From the NCBI GenBank assembly GCA_965243545.1, contig OZ251573.1, positions 1,054,001 through 1,118,000 of the forward strand: a DNA stretch of 64,000 bases, in the 5' to 3' direction. The notes beneath the pieces were generated by a model. The model was not told the origin of the DNA and did no database searches. It worked only from the letters and a program-made list of their open reading frames with translations. A program made the translations under genes and the position numbers. Below, piece after piece: positions 15,945-23,607 of the stretch (positions within the stretch are counted from its first letter, which is position 1; each line of letters begins with the position of its first letter). This DNA is from CATQHW01 sp965243545 (GTDB lineage: Bacteria > Spirochaetota > Spirochaetia > SZUA-6 > Bin103).

Positions 15945-16300
15945 CGCAGCGCGCACGGAGGCGGTGGAGGCGGCGGCGCGCCGAGAGCGCTACGGCGCGC
16001 CAGCTGCAGTTGCCGTTCACCCCCATGGGGCAGCCCGCTGGCAAGGTGGACATGAAAAACATCGCCATGGTCTTCACGCGCCAGCATCACGGCGACAAGG
16101 GGTGGAGCCATGTCTTCGTCACCGCCCTGCCTATCGATGCGGCCGCGCTGGACTCATTCGACATCGCGTACATCGCCCCGCTCTACATCTACCCGTACGA
16201 GATCCCGCCCGGGTCGGAGGGTCAGCAGGTGTTGTTCACGCCCGACACCTTGCCGCCGCGGATGATCAGGCGCCGCCCGAACGCGGAGGGTGCGGCGTGA
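15941..16300 (+). CDS. Early protein, unknown, Arg-rich N-terminus
   Basis: 119 residues from GTG 15941. Very basic start (VTQRARRRWRRRRAES) then a fold-like region (MKNIAMVFTRQHHGDKGWSH, DSFDIAYIAPLYIYPYEIPP). A shorter start at the ATG inside GQPAGKVDMKNIAM (about residue 38) is possible. Unknown function; part of the coupled early chain. Confidence 0.55.
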   Translation: MTQRARRRWRRRRAESATARQLQLPFTPMGQPAGKVDMKNIAMVFTRQHHGDKGWSHVFVTALPIDAAALDSFDIAYIAPLYIYPYEIPPGSEGQQVLFTPDTLPPRMIRRRPNAEGAA

Positions 16301-16605
16301 GCCGGCGCCGGCAGCCGACGGCGGCGGAGCAACAGCGCTTCTACGGCAATTGGGAGCGGTACCTGCTGCGCACGGTGGTGGGCGCCATGAGCCAAAGCGG
16401 CGGACAGGACTACGAGGCGTGGCGGTCTGCGGTGTTCCGGGTCGCGGAGCGGTTCGGGCGGCTGCGGCGGTGGGAGAAGAACATCGCCATCGTGATCCTG
16501 TCGTCCTATGCGTTGAACGCCGCCTTGGGCAAGGAGCTAGAACGGCGCGCCGACCGGCCGCCGATCAAGACCGCCGGGACGAAGGCGGAGGAGGAAACGA
16601 CGTGA
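16297..16605 (+). CDS. Early protein, unknown, helical
   Basis: 102 residues from a GTG in a four-base overlap. Helical with conserved-looking aromatic positions (EQQRFYGNWERYLLRTVVGAM, WEKNIAIVILSSYALNAAL). No known motif. Coupled to both neighbours. Confidence 0.55.
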   Translation: MSRRRQPTAAEQQRFYGNWERYLLRTVVGAMSQSGGQDYEAWRSAVFRVAERFGRLRRWEKNIAIVILSSYALNAALGKELERRADRPPIKTAGTKAEEETT

Positions 16606-16877
16606 GCACCCTGAACACGGTCGCCGGAATGATCGGCATCTACCAACGGCGGCAGAAGCAACTCGAGGTGGCCAAGCAGGCGGCGGCCGGCGACGAACAC
16701 GAGATGCGGACGGGGAAGCTGGAGATCTGGGACGAGACGTATCCGCTCTCCAAGCGAGTCGCCGAGGCCCTGGTCTGCGACACCGAGGAACGTCTGGAGA
16801 ACGACCGAAAGCAGCTGATCAACGTCATGCGCCGGTGTCTGATCGACGGCGAGCTGTGCGAGAGGCTGGACGAGTGA
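16602..16877 (+). CDS. Early protein, unknown, coiled-coil-like
   Basis: 91 residues from GTG 16602. Mostly charged helix (GIYQRRQKQLEVAKQAAAGDE, TEERLENDRKQLINVMRRCL). No family recognised. Overlaps neighbours by four bases on each side. Confidence 0.55.
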   Translation: MSTLNTVAGMIGIYQRRQKQLEVAKQAAAGDEHEMRTGKLEIWDETYPLSKRVAEALVCDTEERLENDRKQLINVMRRCLIDGELCERLDE

Positions 16878-17092
16878 CGTTGCCGGAGACCTGCGAGCAG
16901 GCCGCCGCGAAGCGCGTCCAGCCGCCGAAGCAGCCGCAGGACGCGGCTGCCGCCAGGCGTTGGGATGCATGGCTCCGGGCGACGCGCTGGACGGAGTCGG
17001 CGGCGGCCGACGCGGGCGTGGTGTCGGCTTGCATATGCGCCGGGACGCGGCGCGGCGCGGTCAGCAGATTCATCAAGAGCGGCCGGGCATGA
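16874..17092 (+). CDS. Early protein, unknown
   Basis: 72 residues from GTG 16874. Contains CEQAAAKRVQPPKQPQ, a Trp-rich centre (RRWDAWLRATRWTESAA) and two Cys near the end (SACICAGTRRGAVSRFI). The last part could be a short helix-turn-helix, but this is weak. Coupled at both ends. Confidence 0.5.
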   Translation: MTLPETCEQAAAKRVQPPKQPQDAAAARRWDAWLRATRWTESAAADAGVVSACICAGTRRGAVSRFIKSGRA

Positions 17093-17394
17093 CGACAACG
17101 GATCGCAGGCCGGTGTGTTGCATGCGGGCGGACGGCTTTACCTGGTGCACAGACGGTTGGCGCGAGGACGGCAGAGAGTTCGTCAGGCGGCTGCGGGAGC
17201 TGCTGGCGCTGCCGAGTGAACGCCGGTGCCAGCCGTGCTTACGGATGCTGCGGGCCGCCGAACGGGCCGGCTGCAAGGCGCCGGCCTTCGGGACGGAGCC
17301 GATCACGCCCAGAGACGACCCAAATACGAGACTAGTCTCGCATTTGAACTCCGCGACCAAGGTCTACGAGGAGGAAACGGAATGGGACGAGTGA
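17089..17394 (+). CDS. Early Cys-rich protein sharing a motif with the DUF3102 protein
   Basis: 101 residues. Cys-containing N-terminus (RPVCCMRADGFTWCTDGW), ERRCQPCLRMLRAAERAGC, and a C-terminus NTRLVSHLNSATKVYEEE. The last element repeats, in protein and DNA, inside the next gene (NRRLVADLNSATKVYELA). At both places a 26-bp palindrome precedes a shared AACTCCGCGACCAAGGTCTA block. The gene overlaps the next by 13 bases. Function unknown. Confidence 0.55.
   Translation: MTTTDRRPVCCMRADGFTWCTDGWREDGREFVRRLRELLALPSERRCQPCLRMLRAAERAGCKAPAFGTEPITPRDDPNTRLVSHLNSATKVYEEETEWDE
17314..17365. repeat. Palindrome plus shared block, copy 1
   Basis: A 26-bp near-perfect palindrome (arms CAAATACGAGACT / AGTCTCGCATTTG) at about 17321-17346 is followed by AACTCCGCGACCAAGGTCTA. 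The second copy is at about 17932-17980. Arm sequences differ between the copies yet stay self-complementary. Confidence 0.65.
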
Positions 17395-18581
17395 CGAAGA
17401 AGGAGGTGTCGGAGGCGGCGCAAGCTGTCGGGCTCCGGCTGCGGGCAATGAGGACGGAGGGCACACGCGGCGCTTGGGCGCTGGTGGACGCCAAGGGCAA
17501 GGCGGTCTTCAGGGACACGTCACTGGCGTCGCTTCTGGCGTACTGCCGCGACCTGCGGCGGGCGCAGGAGGCGCCGGAGACGATGCCCGCGCAGATGGCG
17601 GCCGAACAGGCGGACGGGAACGGCGCCGACGATCCGCCGGTGGTCGGGGTGCCGGCGGTGGTGGTCGACGCGGAGCGGACCGAGGGTGCGGCGCTGGCTG
17701 ACCGGCTCAGCAGCGACAGCCAGCCGTATGACCTCGACCGGTCGGTAGCGCTGGTGCGTGGCCGGCTCGGTTCCACCGTCGTGCCGATGATCGAGGCCGG
17801 CGCGGAGCTCATCCGCATCAAGGAGCACGAGGCGCATGGGACGTGGGTGACCGTCCTGAAAGAACGGATCGGCATCAGCCCAGGCGTCGCGAAATGCCTG
17901 ATGCGGGCCGCTCGGAAGTTCATCGACGGTCCAAATCGGCGACTGGTCGCCGATTTGAACTCCGCGACCAAGGTCTACGAGCTCGCCCTGATGGACGACG
18001 AGGACCTCGACGAGCTGCGCGAAGGCGGCACGATCGCCGGCGCGACGCTGGACGACATCCAGCGCATGAGCCCGTCGGAGCTGCGGGCCACGCTGCGCGC
18101 CGAGCGCAAGGAGCGCCGGGAGCGGGAGAAGGCGCAGCGCGAGCGCTCGGCCAAGAAGGGACGGACGATCGACGACCTGGAGGAGTCGCTGCGGGAGACC
18201 GAGCGGCGCCTCGACGTCTATCGCTTCGGAGAGGTCCCGTGGGCGATCCGGGAGGAGGCGCTCATGGAGACCCTCGCCGTGATCGACCACCGGGCGTTCG
18301 GCGTGTGCGCGCAGCTGCGGGCGGCCGTTGAGCGCATGGAGGGGCTGGCGGCCGAAGCGGCCGGCTGGGAGCAGAAAGGGCAGCCGTCCGGGGTCGTCCC
18401 CGCCGCCGCGCTGGCGCGGCGGTTCCGGGAGAAAGTCACGGGCATCATCAACCACCTCGGCCTGGAGGCGGAGGAGATCGGCAGGCTGATCTCCGATCCG
18501 CTGCCGACCGAGCACGCCCGGTGGGAACCGGTCGAAGGTCCGGCCGGCCCGGATGAGCCGACCGACGGCGGCGGCGCGTAA
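17382..18581 (+). CDS. DUF3102 family protein, long helical early protein
   Basis: 399 residues. The N-terminal 55 residues form a small basic domain. The DUF3102 region lies at about 115-200 (LDRSVALVRGRLGSTVVPMIEAGAELIRIKEHEAHGTWV, KERIGISPGVAKCLMRAARKF in pieces). A long coiled coil follows (about 225-285, ERKERREREKAQRERSAKK, DDLEESLRETERRLDVYRFG). DUF3102 proteins are common in mobile elements and often resemble nucleoid or partition-type DNA-binding proteins; no activity is assigned. ATG 17382 overlaps the previous gene. Confidence 0.7.
   Translation: MGRVTKKEVSEAAQAVGLRLRAMRTEGTRGAWALVDAKGKAVFRDTSLASLLAYCRDLRRAQEAPETMPAQMAAEQADGNGADDPPVVGVPAVVVDAERTEGAALADRLSSDSQPYDLDRSVALVRGRLGSTVVPMIEAGAELIRIKEHEAHGTWVTVLKERIGISPGVAKCLMRAARKFIDGPNRRLVADLNSATKVYELALMDDEDLDELREGGTIAGATLDDIQRMSPSELRATLRAERKERREREKAQRERSAKKGRTIDDLEESLRETERRLDVYRFGEVPWAIREEALMETLAVIDHRAFGVCAQLRAAVERMEGLAAEAAGWEQKGQPSGVVPAAALARRFREKVTGIINHLGLEAEEIGRLISDPLPTEHARWEPVEGPAGPDEPTDGGGA
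17932..17980. repeat. Palindrome plus shared block, copy 2
   Basis: A 26-bp palindrome with arms CAAATCGGCGACT / GGTCGCCGATTTG is followed by the same AACTCCGCGACCAAGGTCTA block as copy 1. It lies inside the DUF3102 gene and is in the same protein frame as copy 1 is in its own gene. Confidence 0.65.
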
Positions 18582-18593
18582 TCGAGCGGGGCG

Positions 18594-20264
18594 GTGCTCG
18601 ACGATCTGGTCGCCCGCATCGAGGCGGACCCGGCGCGGCGTTCGGCGCTGGTGCGGGAGTATGCGCAGCAGGTCGGCGCGCCGGTCTCGCGGGTGCGGCG
18701 ACAGTTGCGGGCGGCCGGCAAGGGAGCGGGCCGCAAGCGGCGCAGCGACGCCGGCGGGACGCGGGTGTCGGACGGGGAGTTGGAGCGGCTGGCGGCGCTG
18801 CTGGTGTCAGCGGTGCGCAAGTCCGGGCAGGCGACGCTGCACATTCCGGTGGCGCGGCAGATCATGCGGGCGCAGGGCGAAGACCTGGGCGGGCTGTCGG
18901 ACGGGCAGTTGGCGCGGCTGCTGCGTGAGCGGGGCATCGACCTGGGCACGCAGCGGGGCGGGCGGCGGACGCACGCGGAGGTCGCCTCGCGGCCGAACGA
19001 CCTGCATCTGTTCGATCCGTCGCGGGCGCTGGTGTGGTACCTGCCGGACGCCACGCCCGGGCGGCGGCAGCGCGCGCTGGACGGGGACGGATACGAGCCC
19101 TACAAGAACAAGCCGGTCACCGGCAAGGCGGCGCGGCTTGGGGTGTGGCGGTACGTGCTGACCGATCACGCCAGCGCGTGCCTGCGGGTCAAGTACTACC
19201 GGCAGGCTGGGGAGAATCCGGGAGCGACGTGGGACTTCCTGTGCTACGCCTGGGCGCCCCGGCACGCCTGGCACGGGCTGCCGGCGTCGTTGTGGTGGGA
19301 CAAGGGCAGCGACCATCCGGCGATCCGCGCGGCGCTCGATGCGCTGGGGGTGCGCCACTACGCGCACGCGCCGGGCAACAGCCGCGCGAAGGGCTCGGTG
19401 GAGCGTGCGCAGCGGATCGTGGAGACGCACTTCGAGGCGCGGTTGAAGCTGCAGCCGGTCGATTCGCTTGAGGAGTTGAACCGGCGCGCGGAGGCGTGGT
19501 GCGACGCCTACAACGCGAACGCCATCGACGGGATCGACACGCAGCTGCGGCGGCCGGGGGTGTGCGCGGCGCGCATCGAGTTGTGGCAGCTGATCGCGGC
19601 CGAGGAGTTGCGTGAGATGCCGGCGGAGGCGCGCGACTACGCGGTGTGGCAGCCGCAGGTGCGCAAGGTGGCCGGCAACCTGACGGTGAGCTTTCGGCAT
19701 CCTCGGCTGCGCGCGCAGGCGCGGTACCGGGTGGGCGATCTGCCGGGGGTGCGGGTGGGCGGCGCGGTGACCGTGCAGCCGCTGCTGGCTGGCGCCGGGG
19801 TGGTGCGGGTGCGGCACACGTACCGGGGAGAGGAGTACGAGACGCTGTGCCATCCGCGCACCTACGACGAGTTCGGGTTTGCGGCCGATGCGGCGGCGCC
19901 GGGCGAATACCGGCCGCTGCCGATGACGGAGGTGGAGCAGGCCGGGGAGCGGCTGCGAGCGATGGCTGGGCCGGTGCGGCCGGGGCAGGCGGCGTTCGGG
20001 GGGCGGTACCGGGCGCTGGACGCGGCGGCCGGGGACGGGACGGTGATCCCGATGCGGCGCACGGGCGAGGTGGTGGAGCCGGCGCCGGCTGCGGCGCCGC
20101 TGAGTCTGGCCGACTCGGGGCGGTACCTGCGCGATGCGCTGGGCGCTGCGTGGCGGCCGGAGCTGTTCAAGGCGCTGGGCGAACGGTGGCCGCGCGGTGC
20201 GGCGCCGGCGGAGCTCGACGCCTGGGCGGCGGAGTTGCGCGGCGGGCAGGAGGCGGCCGGATGA
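18594..20264 (+). CDS. MuA-type DDE transposase (rve core)
   Basis: 556 residues from GTG 18594. An N-terminal helical DNA-binding part (about 1-150) is followed by an RNase H-fold integrase core: Asp191 (YVLTDHASA), Asp236 (LWWDKGSDHPAI) and Glu270 (AKGSVERAQRIVE). A C-terminal beta domain (VSFRHPRLRAQARYRVGDLPG) and tail follow. It binds the CGTACTAAC sites at the two ends, nicks them and joins them to target DNA for integration and replicative transposition. It is shorter than Mu A (663), and the Asp-Glu spacing of 34 is tighter than Mu's. Confidence 0.92.
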   Translation: MLDDLVARIEADPARRSALVREYAQQVGAPVSRVRRQLRAAGKGAGRKRRSDAGGTRVSDGELERLAALLVSAVRKSGQATLHIPVARQIMRAQGEDLGGLSDGQLARLLRERGIDLGTQRGGRRTHAEVASRPNDLHLFDPSRALVWYLPDATPGRRQRALDGDGYEPYKNKPVTGKAARLGVWRYVLTDHASACLRVKYYRQAGENPGATWDFLCYAWAPRHAWHGLPASLWWDKGSDHPAIRAALDALGVRHYAHAPGNSRAKGSVERAQRIVETHFEARLKLQPVDSLEELNRRAEAWCDAYNANAIDGIDTQLRRPGVCAARIELWQLIAAEELREMPAEARDYAVWQPQVRKVAGNLTVSFRHPRLRAQARYRVGDLPGVRVGGAVTVQPLLAGAGVVRVRHTYRGEEYETLCHPRTYDEFGFAADAAAPGEYRPLPMTEVEQAGERLRAMAGPVRPGQAAFGGRYRALDAAAGDGTVIPMRRTGEVVEPAPAAAPLSLADSGRYLRDALGAAWRPELFKALGERWPRGAAPAELDAWAAELRGGQEAAG

Positions 20265-20794
20265 GGCTGGACGACCTGAGCAAGACGCTGCGGAGCCGCC
20301 GCTACCTGCGCGGGTTGACGGTGCGGCAGCCGTGGGCGTCGTCGATCGCCGACGGCCGCAAGACGATAGAGGTGCGGACGTGGCGGACCGGCTGGCGGGG
20401 GCCGGTGCTGATCCACAGCGGCAGAGACCGGCGCCACCTGCGCGAGGCGGCCGGCGACGATGCGTCGGCGCTGGGGCTCTCGAAGCGCCTCCGGGAGTGG
20501 CCGGCGGCGTGGCCGTACCCGCTCGGCGTGGTGATGGCGGTCGCCCGGATCGTGGACTGCCGGCGCCTGGAGCCGGACGACGGGCCGGCGCTCGACATAC
20601 CGGGCTGGGCCGACCTGTGGCCGGAGCGCGCCGCCGAGCTCACGACCGATCTGTGGGGCTGGGTGCTCGCCGACGTGAGCCGGGCGCTGCCGCCGCACGT
20701 GCCGCTGCGCGGCCGTCTGGGGCTGTGGAAGCCGACCGTCGACGAGATGGCGGTGCTGGCGCTGACGCGCTGGCGGTTCGAGGCGTCCGGATGA
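20261..20794 (+). CDS. ASCH-domain protein
   Basis: 177 residues in an ATGA overlap with the transposase. The core is LRGLTVRQPWASSIADGRKTIEVRTWRTGWRGPVLIHSG (cited in part; about residues 16-55), the start of an ASCH/PUA-like fold, ending with GWVLADVSRALP and LGLWK. ASCH domains bind RNA or modified bases. Being inserted between transposase and ATPase genes is unusual for a Mu-like phage. A role in RNA modification control or anti-defence is inference. Confidence 0.75.
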   Translation: MRLDDLSKTLRSRRYLRGLTVRQPWASSIADGRKTIEVRTWRTGWRGPVLIHSGRDRRHLREAAGDDASALGLSKRLREWPAAWPYPLGVVMAVARIVDCRRLEPDDGPALDIPGWADLWPERAAELTTDLWGWVLADVSRALPPHVPLRGRLGLWKPTVDEMAVLALTRWRFEASG

Positions 20795-21099
20795 GCGGCG
20801 CAGCCGAAGCGGTGCCAAGCCGGACGTTGGGCGACGACAAGCTGGAGTGGCCGGCGACCGGCGAGGCGCTGCGTGCGGCCGGCTACCGGTCGCGGGGGCG
20901 CGCGCTGTGCTCCTCGTGCGGGGCGTCGATCATCTGGGCGGTCACCCCCTACGGCAAGCCGATCCCGATGGAGGAGGTCCCGCGGGACGAGACCGACGGC
21001 GTGCGGCGCTTCCGGTCTCACTTCGCCACCTGCGTCGACGCCGCCGTGCACCGCGCGGCGGCCGCCAAGCGGGTCAACCGCCGGCAGGCGCTCCCGTGA
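20791..21099 (+). CDS. Small protein with a CxxC zinc-knuckle
   Basis: 102 residues. CSSCGASIIWAVTPYGKPIPMEE, then HFATC about 40 residues later, makes a probable Cys3His zinc site; the block with an aromatic TP-x-GK-x-PM pattern is common in phage and actinobacterial small proteins. Coupled to the ASCH gene (ATGA) and to the ATPase gene (GTGA). Function unknown. Confidence 0.6.
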   Translation: MSGAAEAVPSRTLGDDKLEWPATGEALRAAGYRSRGRALCSSCGASIIWAVTPYGKPIPMEEVPRDETDGVRRFRSHFATCVDAAVHRAAAAKRVNRRQALP

Positions 21100-22184
21100 C
21101 GGCCGTGCGGGCCGCGCTGCGCGCGGCCGGGCTGTCGTATGCGGAGGTGGCGCGGGCGATCGGGTGCAGCAAGGCGAGCGTGGTGCGGATCGTGAACGCC
21201 GGGCGCTTTCCGCGCGGGCGGGAGGCGGAGTTGCGGACCGGCATCGACGGGCTGCTGGCCGGCCGCGGCATCTACGAACGGAACCTGTGGGCTCCCGATG
21301 ACGGGGGCGAAGACGAATCGGAACACCGCGAGGAGGTAGAGATGCGGGTGCAGTTATCGAGGCAGGCGCGCGAGCAGTATGAGCTGCCGCGCGACCCGTG
21401 GGAGGTGCGCAGAGCCGAGGACGTATGGCTCGGCAAGCGCTGGCGCTACGCGGCCACGGCGATCGAGGACGCCGCCGAGACCGGCGGCTTCCTGGCGGTG
21501 GTCGGCGAGAGCGGCTGCGGCAAGAGCACGCTGCGGCGCTACGTGCTCGACCAGATGCGGCGCCACGACCGGCCGGTGCGGACGGTGGAGCCGATCACGG
21601 TCGACCGGTCGCGGCTCACGGCGACGGCGGTGTGCCACGCGATCCTGGACGACCTGGCCCCGGAGCAGCGGCCGCGGCGCACGCTTGAGTACCTGACGCG
21701 GCAGGCGCGGCGGGTGCTCACCGAGTCTGCGCGGGCGGGGTGCAGCCACGCGATCATCATCGAGGAGGCGCACGACTTGGCGGTGCCGACGCTCAAGTAC
21801 CTGAAGCGCATCTGGGAGTTCGAGGTGGACGGCTTCAACCGGCTGACCAGCGTGATCCTGCTGGGACAGCCGGAGCTCGGCGCGCTGCTGGACAGCCGCT
21901 CGTGGGCGGTGCGGGAGGTGGTGCGGCGGTGCGAGCTGGTCGAGGTAGGCGCGCTGGATCAGCCGGGCGAACTCGAAGATTTCCTGGCCGCGCGGGTCGG
22001 GGCCGAGCAGTTTGAGGACGGCGCGTATGCGGCGATCCGGGAGCGGCTGTCGCGGCGGACGCGGGGCGGCGTGGTGAGCACGGCGTGGCCGCTGGCGGTG
22101 GCGAACCTGGTGACGCGGGCGCTCAACCTGTCGGTCGAACTGGGGCTGCCGCAGGTGACGGCGCACGTCGTCGAGGCGGCGTAG
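21096..22184 (+). CDS. MuB-type AAA+ ATPase, transposition target selector
   Basis: 362 residues from GTG 21096. An N-terminal helix-turn-helix (about 1-35: LSYAEVARAIGCSKASVVRIVN) is followed by an AAA+ core: Walker A GESGCGKST at 137-145 and Walker B IIIEEAHD with Glu223/Glu224 (the usual Asp replaced by Glu). Then come LLGQPELGALL (sensor) and a C-terminal helical domain. The same layout occurs in Mu B. It should coat target DNA, stimulate the transposase and give target immunity. Confidence 0.9.
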   Translation: MTAVRAALRAAGLSYAEVARAIGCSKASVVRIVNAGRFPRGREAELRTGIDGLLAGRGIYERNLWAPDDGGEDESEHREEVEMRVQLSRQAREQYELPRDPWEVRRAEDVWLGKRWRYAATAIEDAAETGGFLAVVGESGCGKSTLRRYVLDQMRRHDRPVRTVEPITVDRSRLTATAVCHAILDDLAPEQRPRRTLEYLTRQARRVLTESARAGCSHAIIIEEAHDLAVPTLKYLKRIWEFEVDGFNRLTSVILLGQPELGALLDSRSWAVREVVRRCELVEVGALDQPGELEDFLAARVGAEQFEDGAYAAIRERLSRRTRGGVVSTAWPLAVANLVTRALNLSVELGLPQVTAHVVEAA

Positions 22185-22199
22185 GAGGGAGCGGAGACT

Positions 22200-22817
22200 A
22201 TGGCGGACATCGAGATACCGAAGGGCTACCGGGAGGATCAGCAGGGGCGGCTGGTGCCGGAGAAACTGATCTCCAAGCTGGACAAGGAGCGGGATGAGCT
22301 GGTGCGCCTGCTCGCCGAGGAGGGGATGAAGCTGTCGGCGGAGTTGGCGGCCTACAAGGCGCGGGCGGTGGCGGCGACGCAGAAGTTCATCGACCGCAGC
22401 GCGGCCGAATACGCCGCGAAGCTCGGCGGGGACAAGGGCAACGTCACGATGAGCACCTACGACGGGCGGCTGCGCATCACGTTGACCACGCACGACCGGA
22501 TACAGTTCGACGAGCGGCTGCAGGTGGCCAAGGCGCTGATCGATGCGTGCGTGCGGCGCTGGACGAAGAACGCCAACGCGAACGTGCGGGCGCTGATCGA
22601 GGACGCCTTCAAGGTGGACCGGCGGGGGCGGCTGGACACCGGGCGGCTGCTGGCGCTGCGGAAGCTGGAGATCGACGACGAGCAGTGGAAGGAGGCGATG
22701 CGTGCGCTGTCGGACGCGATCACGGTGACCCGCAGCCGGCAGTATCTGCGGCTGCAGCGGCGGCGGGACGAAGACGGCGGCTACGAGCCGATCCACCTGT
22801 CGATCGCGGCGACCTGA
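22200..22817 (+). CDS. DUF3164 protein
   Basis: 205 residues. Family blocks seen: MADIEIPKGYREDQQGRLVPE, AYKARAVAATQKFIDRSAAEYAAKLGG (in part), and GNVTMSTYDGRLRITLTTHD. DUF3164 proteins are regular members of the early region of Mu-like phages, just after B, but their activity is not known. A GGAGCGGAG lies just upstream of the ATG. Confidence 0.85.
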   Translation: MADIEIPKGYREDQQGRLVPEKLISKLDKERDELVRLLAEEGMKLSAELAAYKARAVAATQKFIDRSAAEYAAKLGGDKGNVTMSTYDGRLRITLTTHDRIQFDERLQVAKALIDACVRRWTKNANANVRALIEDAFKVDRRGRLDTGRLLALRKLEIDDEQWKEAMRALSDAITVTRSRQYLRLQRRRDEDGGYEPIHLSIAAT

Positions 22818-23218
22818 TGCGCGACCGGCCGTACCGGCTGCGGCTGATCCACGCGGCGCGGCGTCAGTTGGGATTGGATGAAGCGGCGTATCGGAGTCTG
22901 CTGGCCGGTGCGGCGGGGGTGACCAGCGCGGCGGCGTTGAAGAACGACCGGCAGTGGGCGGCGGTGGTGAAGGCGCTGCGGGCGGCCGGCTGGCGGGGGA
23001 CGGGGCGGCTGCGCGGGCCGGAGGCGAAGGCGTACAGCCTGTGGCGCCGGCTGTATGATCTGGGGGCGGTGCGGCGCCGTTCGCATCAGGCGTTCCGCGC
23101 CTACGTGGCGCGCATGTGCGGGCAACAGGACATCTACGGGGCCGGGCAATGGGCCGGCGTGATAGAATCGCTCAAGGCATGGCTGCGCAGAACATCATCA
23201 CCGGCATCCGGGAAGTAG
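22817..23218 (+). CDS. gemA: GemA / gp16-like regulatory protein (DUF1018)
   Basis: 133 residues. The N-terminal signature RLRLIHAARRQLGLDEAAYRSLL and WRRLYDLGAVRRRSHQAFRAYV match the DUF1018 family of Mu GemA/gp16. In Mu, GemA modulates host gene expression and DNA supercoiling-related functions. It overlaps Mor by 40 bases at its end. Confidence 0.85.
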   Translation: MRDRPYRLRLIHAARRQLGLDEAAYRSLLAGAAGVTSAAALKNDRQWAAVVKALRAAGWRGTGRLRGPEAKAYSLWRRLYDLGAVRRRSHQAFRAYVARMCGQQDIYGAGQWAGVIESLKAWLRRTSSPASGK

Positions 23219-23430
23219 CGGTCGAGGTGACCGACGACGATCAGGCGGCTGGTGAGATCGTGCGCCGTATTCAGCGTGATTGGGGCGGTCAGCAGGTCTA
23301 CATCCCGCGGCGGCCGTCGGTGACGGATGCGGAGATACGGGCGGCGTTCACGGGCGGCAACCACGCTGCGGTGATCCGGCGCTTCGGCATCACGCGGTCG
23401 CGGCTCTACGAAGCGCTGCAACGGCCGTAG
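23179..23430 (+). CDS. mor: Mor/C-family transcription activator of late genes
   Basis: 83 residues. The Mor-family core is clear: IQRDWGGQQVYIPRR, then the helix-turn-helix GNHAAVIRRFGITRSRLYEAL. In Mu, Mor activates the middle promoter and C activates late promoters. Only one such protein is seen here, and it lies 120 bp before one candidate target dyad, so it probably drives both late operons. ATG 23179 is inside the 3' end of gemA. Confidence 0.88.
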   Translation: MAAQNIITGIREVAVEVTDDDQAAGEIVRRIQRDWGGQQVYIPRRPSVTDAEIRAAFTGGNHAAVIRRFGITRSRLYEALQRP

Positions 23431-23481
23431 CGGGCCGTATTCGGGGCGGCCCCTATCGGTGCACCGGGGGCGGGGCGGTAG

Positions 23482-23507
23482 GCCGGTCCTGACCGCTTGG
23501 GACCGGC
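23482..23507 (+). terminator. Possible terminator hairpin after the early operon
   Basis: GCCGGTCC at 23482-23489 and GGACCGGC at 23500-23507 make a perfect 8-bp stem with a 10-nt loop. No T-run follows closely, so a Rho-independent terminator is uncertain; it is placed between Mor and the late promoter. Confidence 0.35.
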
Positions 23508-23550
23508 GCAGCGTCGATTTCTGATCGGGTCGGCCCCGGCCGCCGGCGAA

Positions 23551-23607
23551 ATTAGTACGGGCCGTACCAAGAACCGGGCGGCGGACTCTGTCCATGCTTG
23601 GTACTCG
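23551..23607 (+). promoter_or_regulatory. Right late promoter, candidate Mor-activated
   Basis: ATTAGTACGGGCCGTAC contains the dyad GTACGGGCCGTAC at 23555-23567. CATGCT at 23593-23598 starts 38 bp after the dyad start, exactly as TACGCT does at 5713. Predicted start is at about 23605, three bases before the ATG of the protease gene, again without Shine-Dalgarno. Confidence 0.65.
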
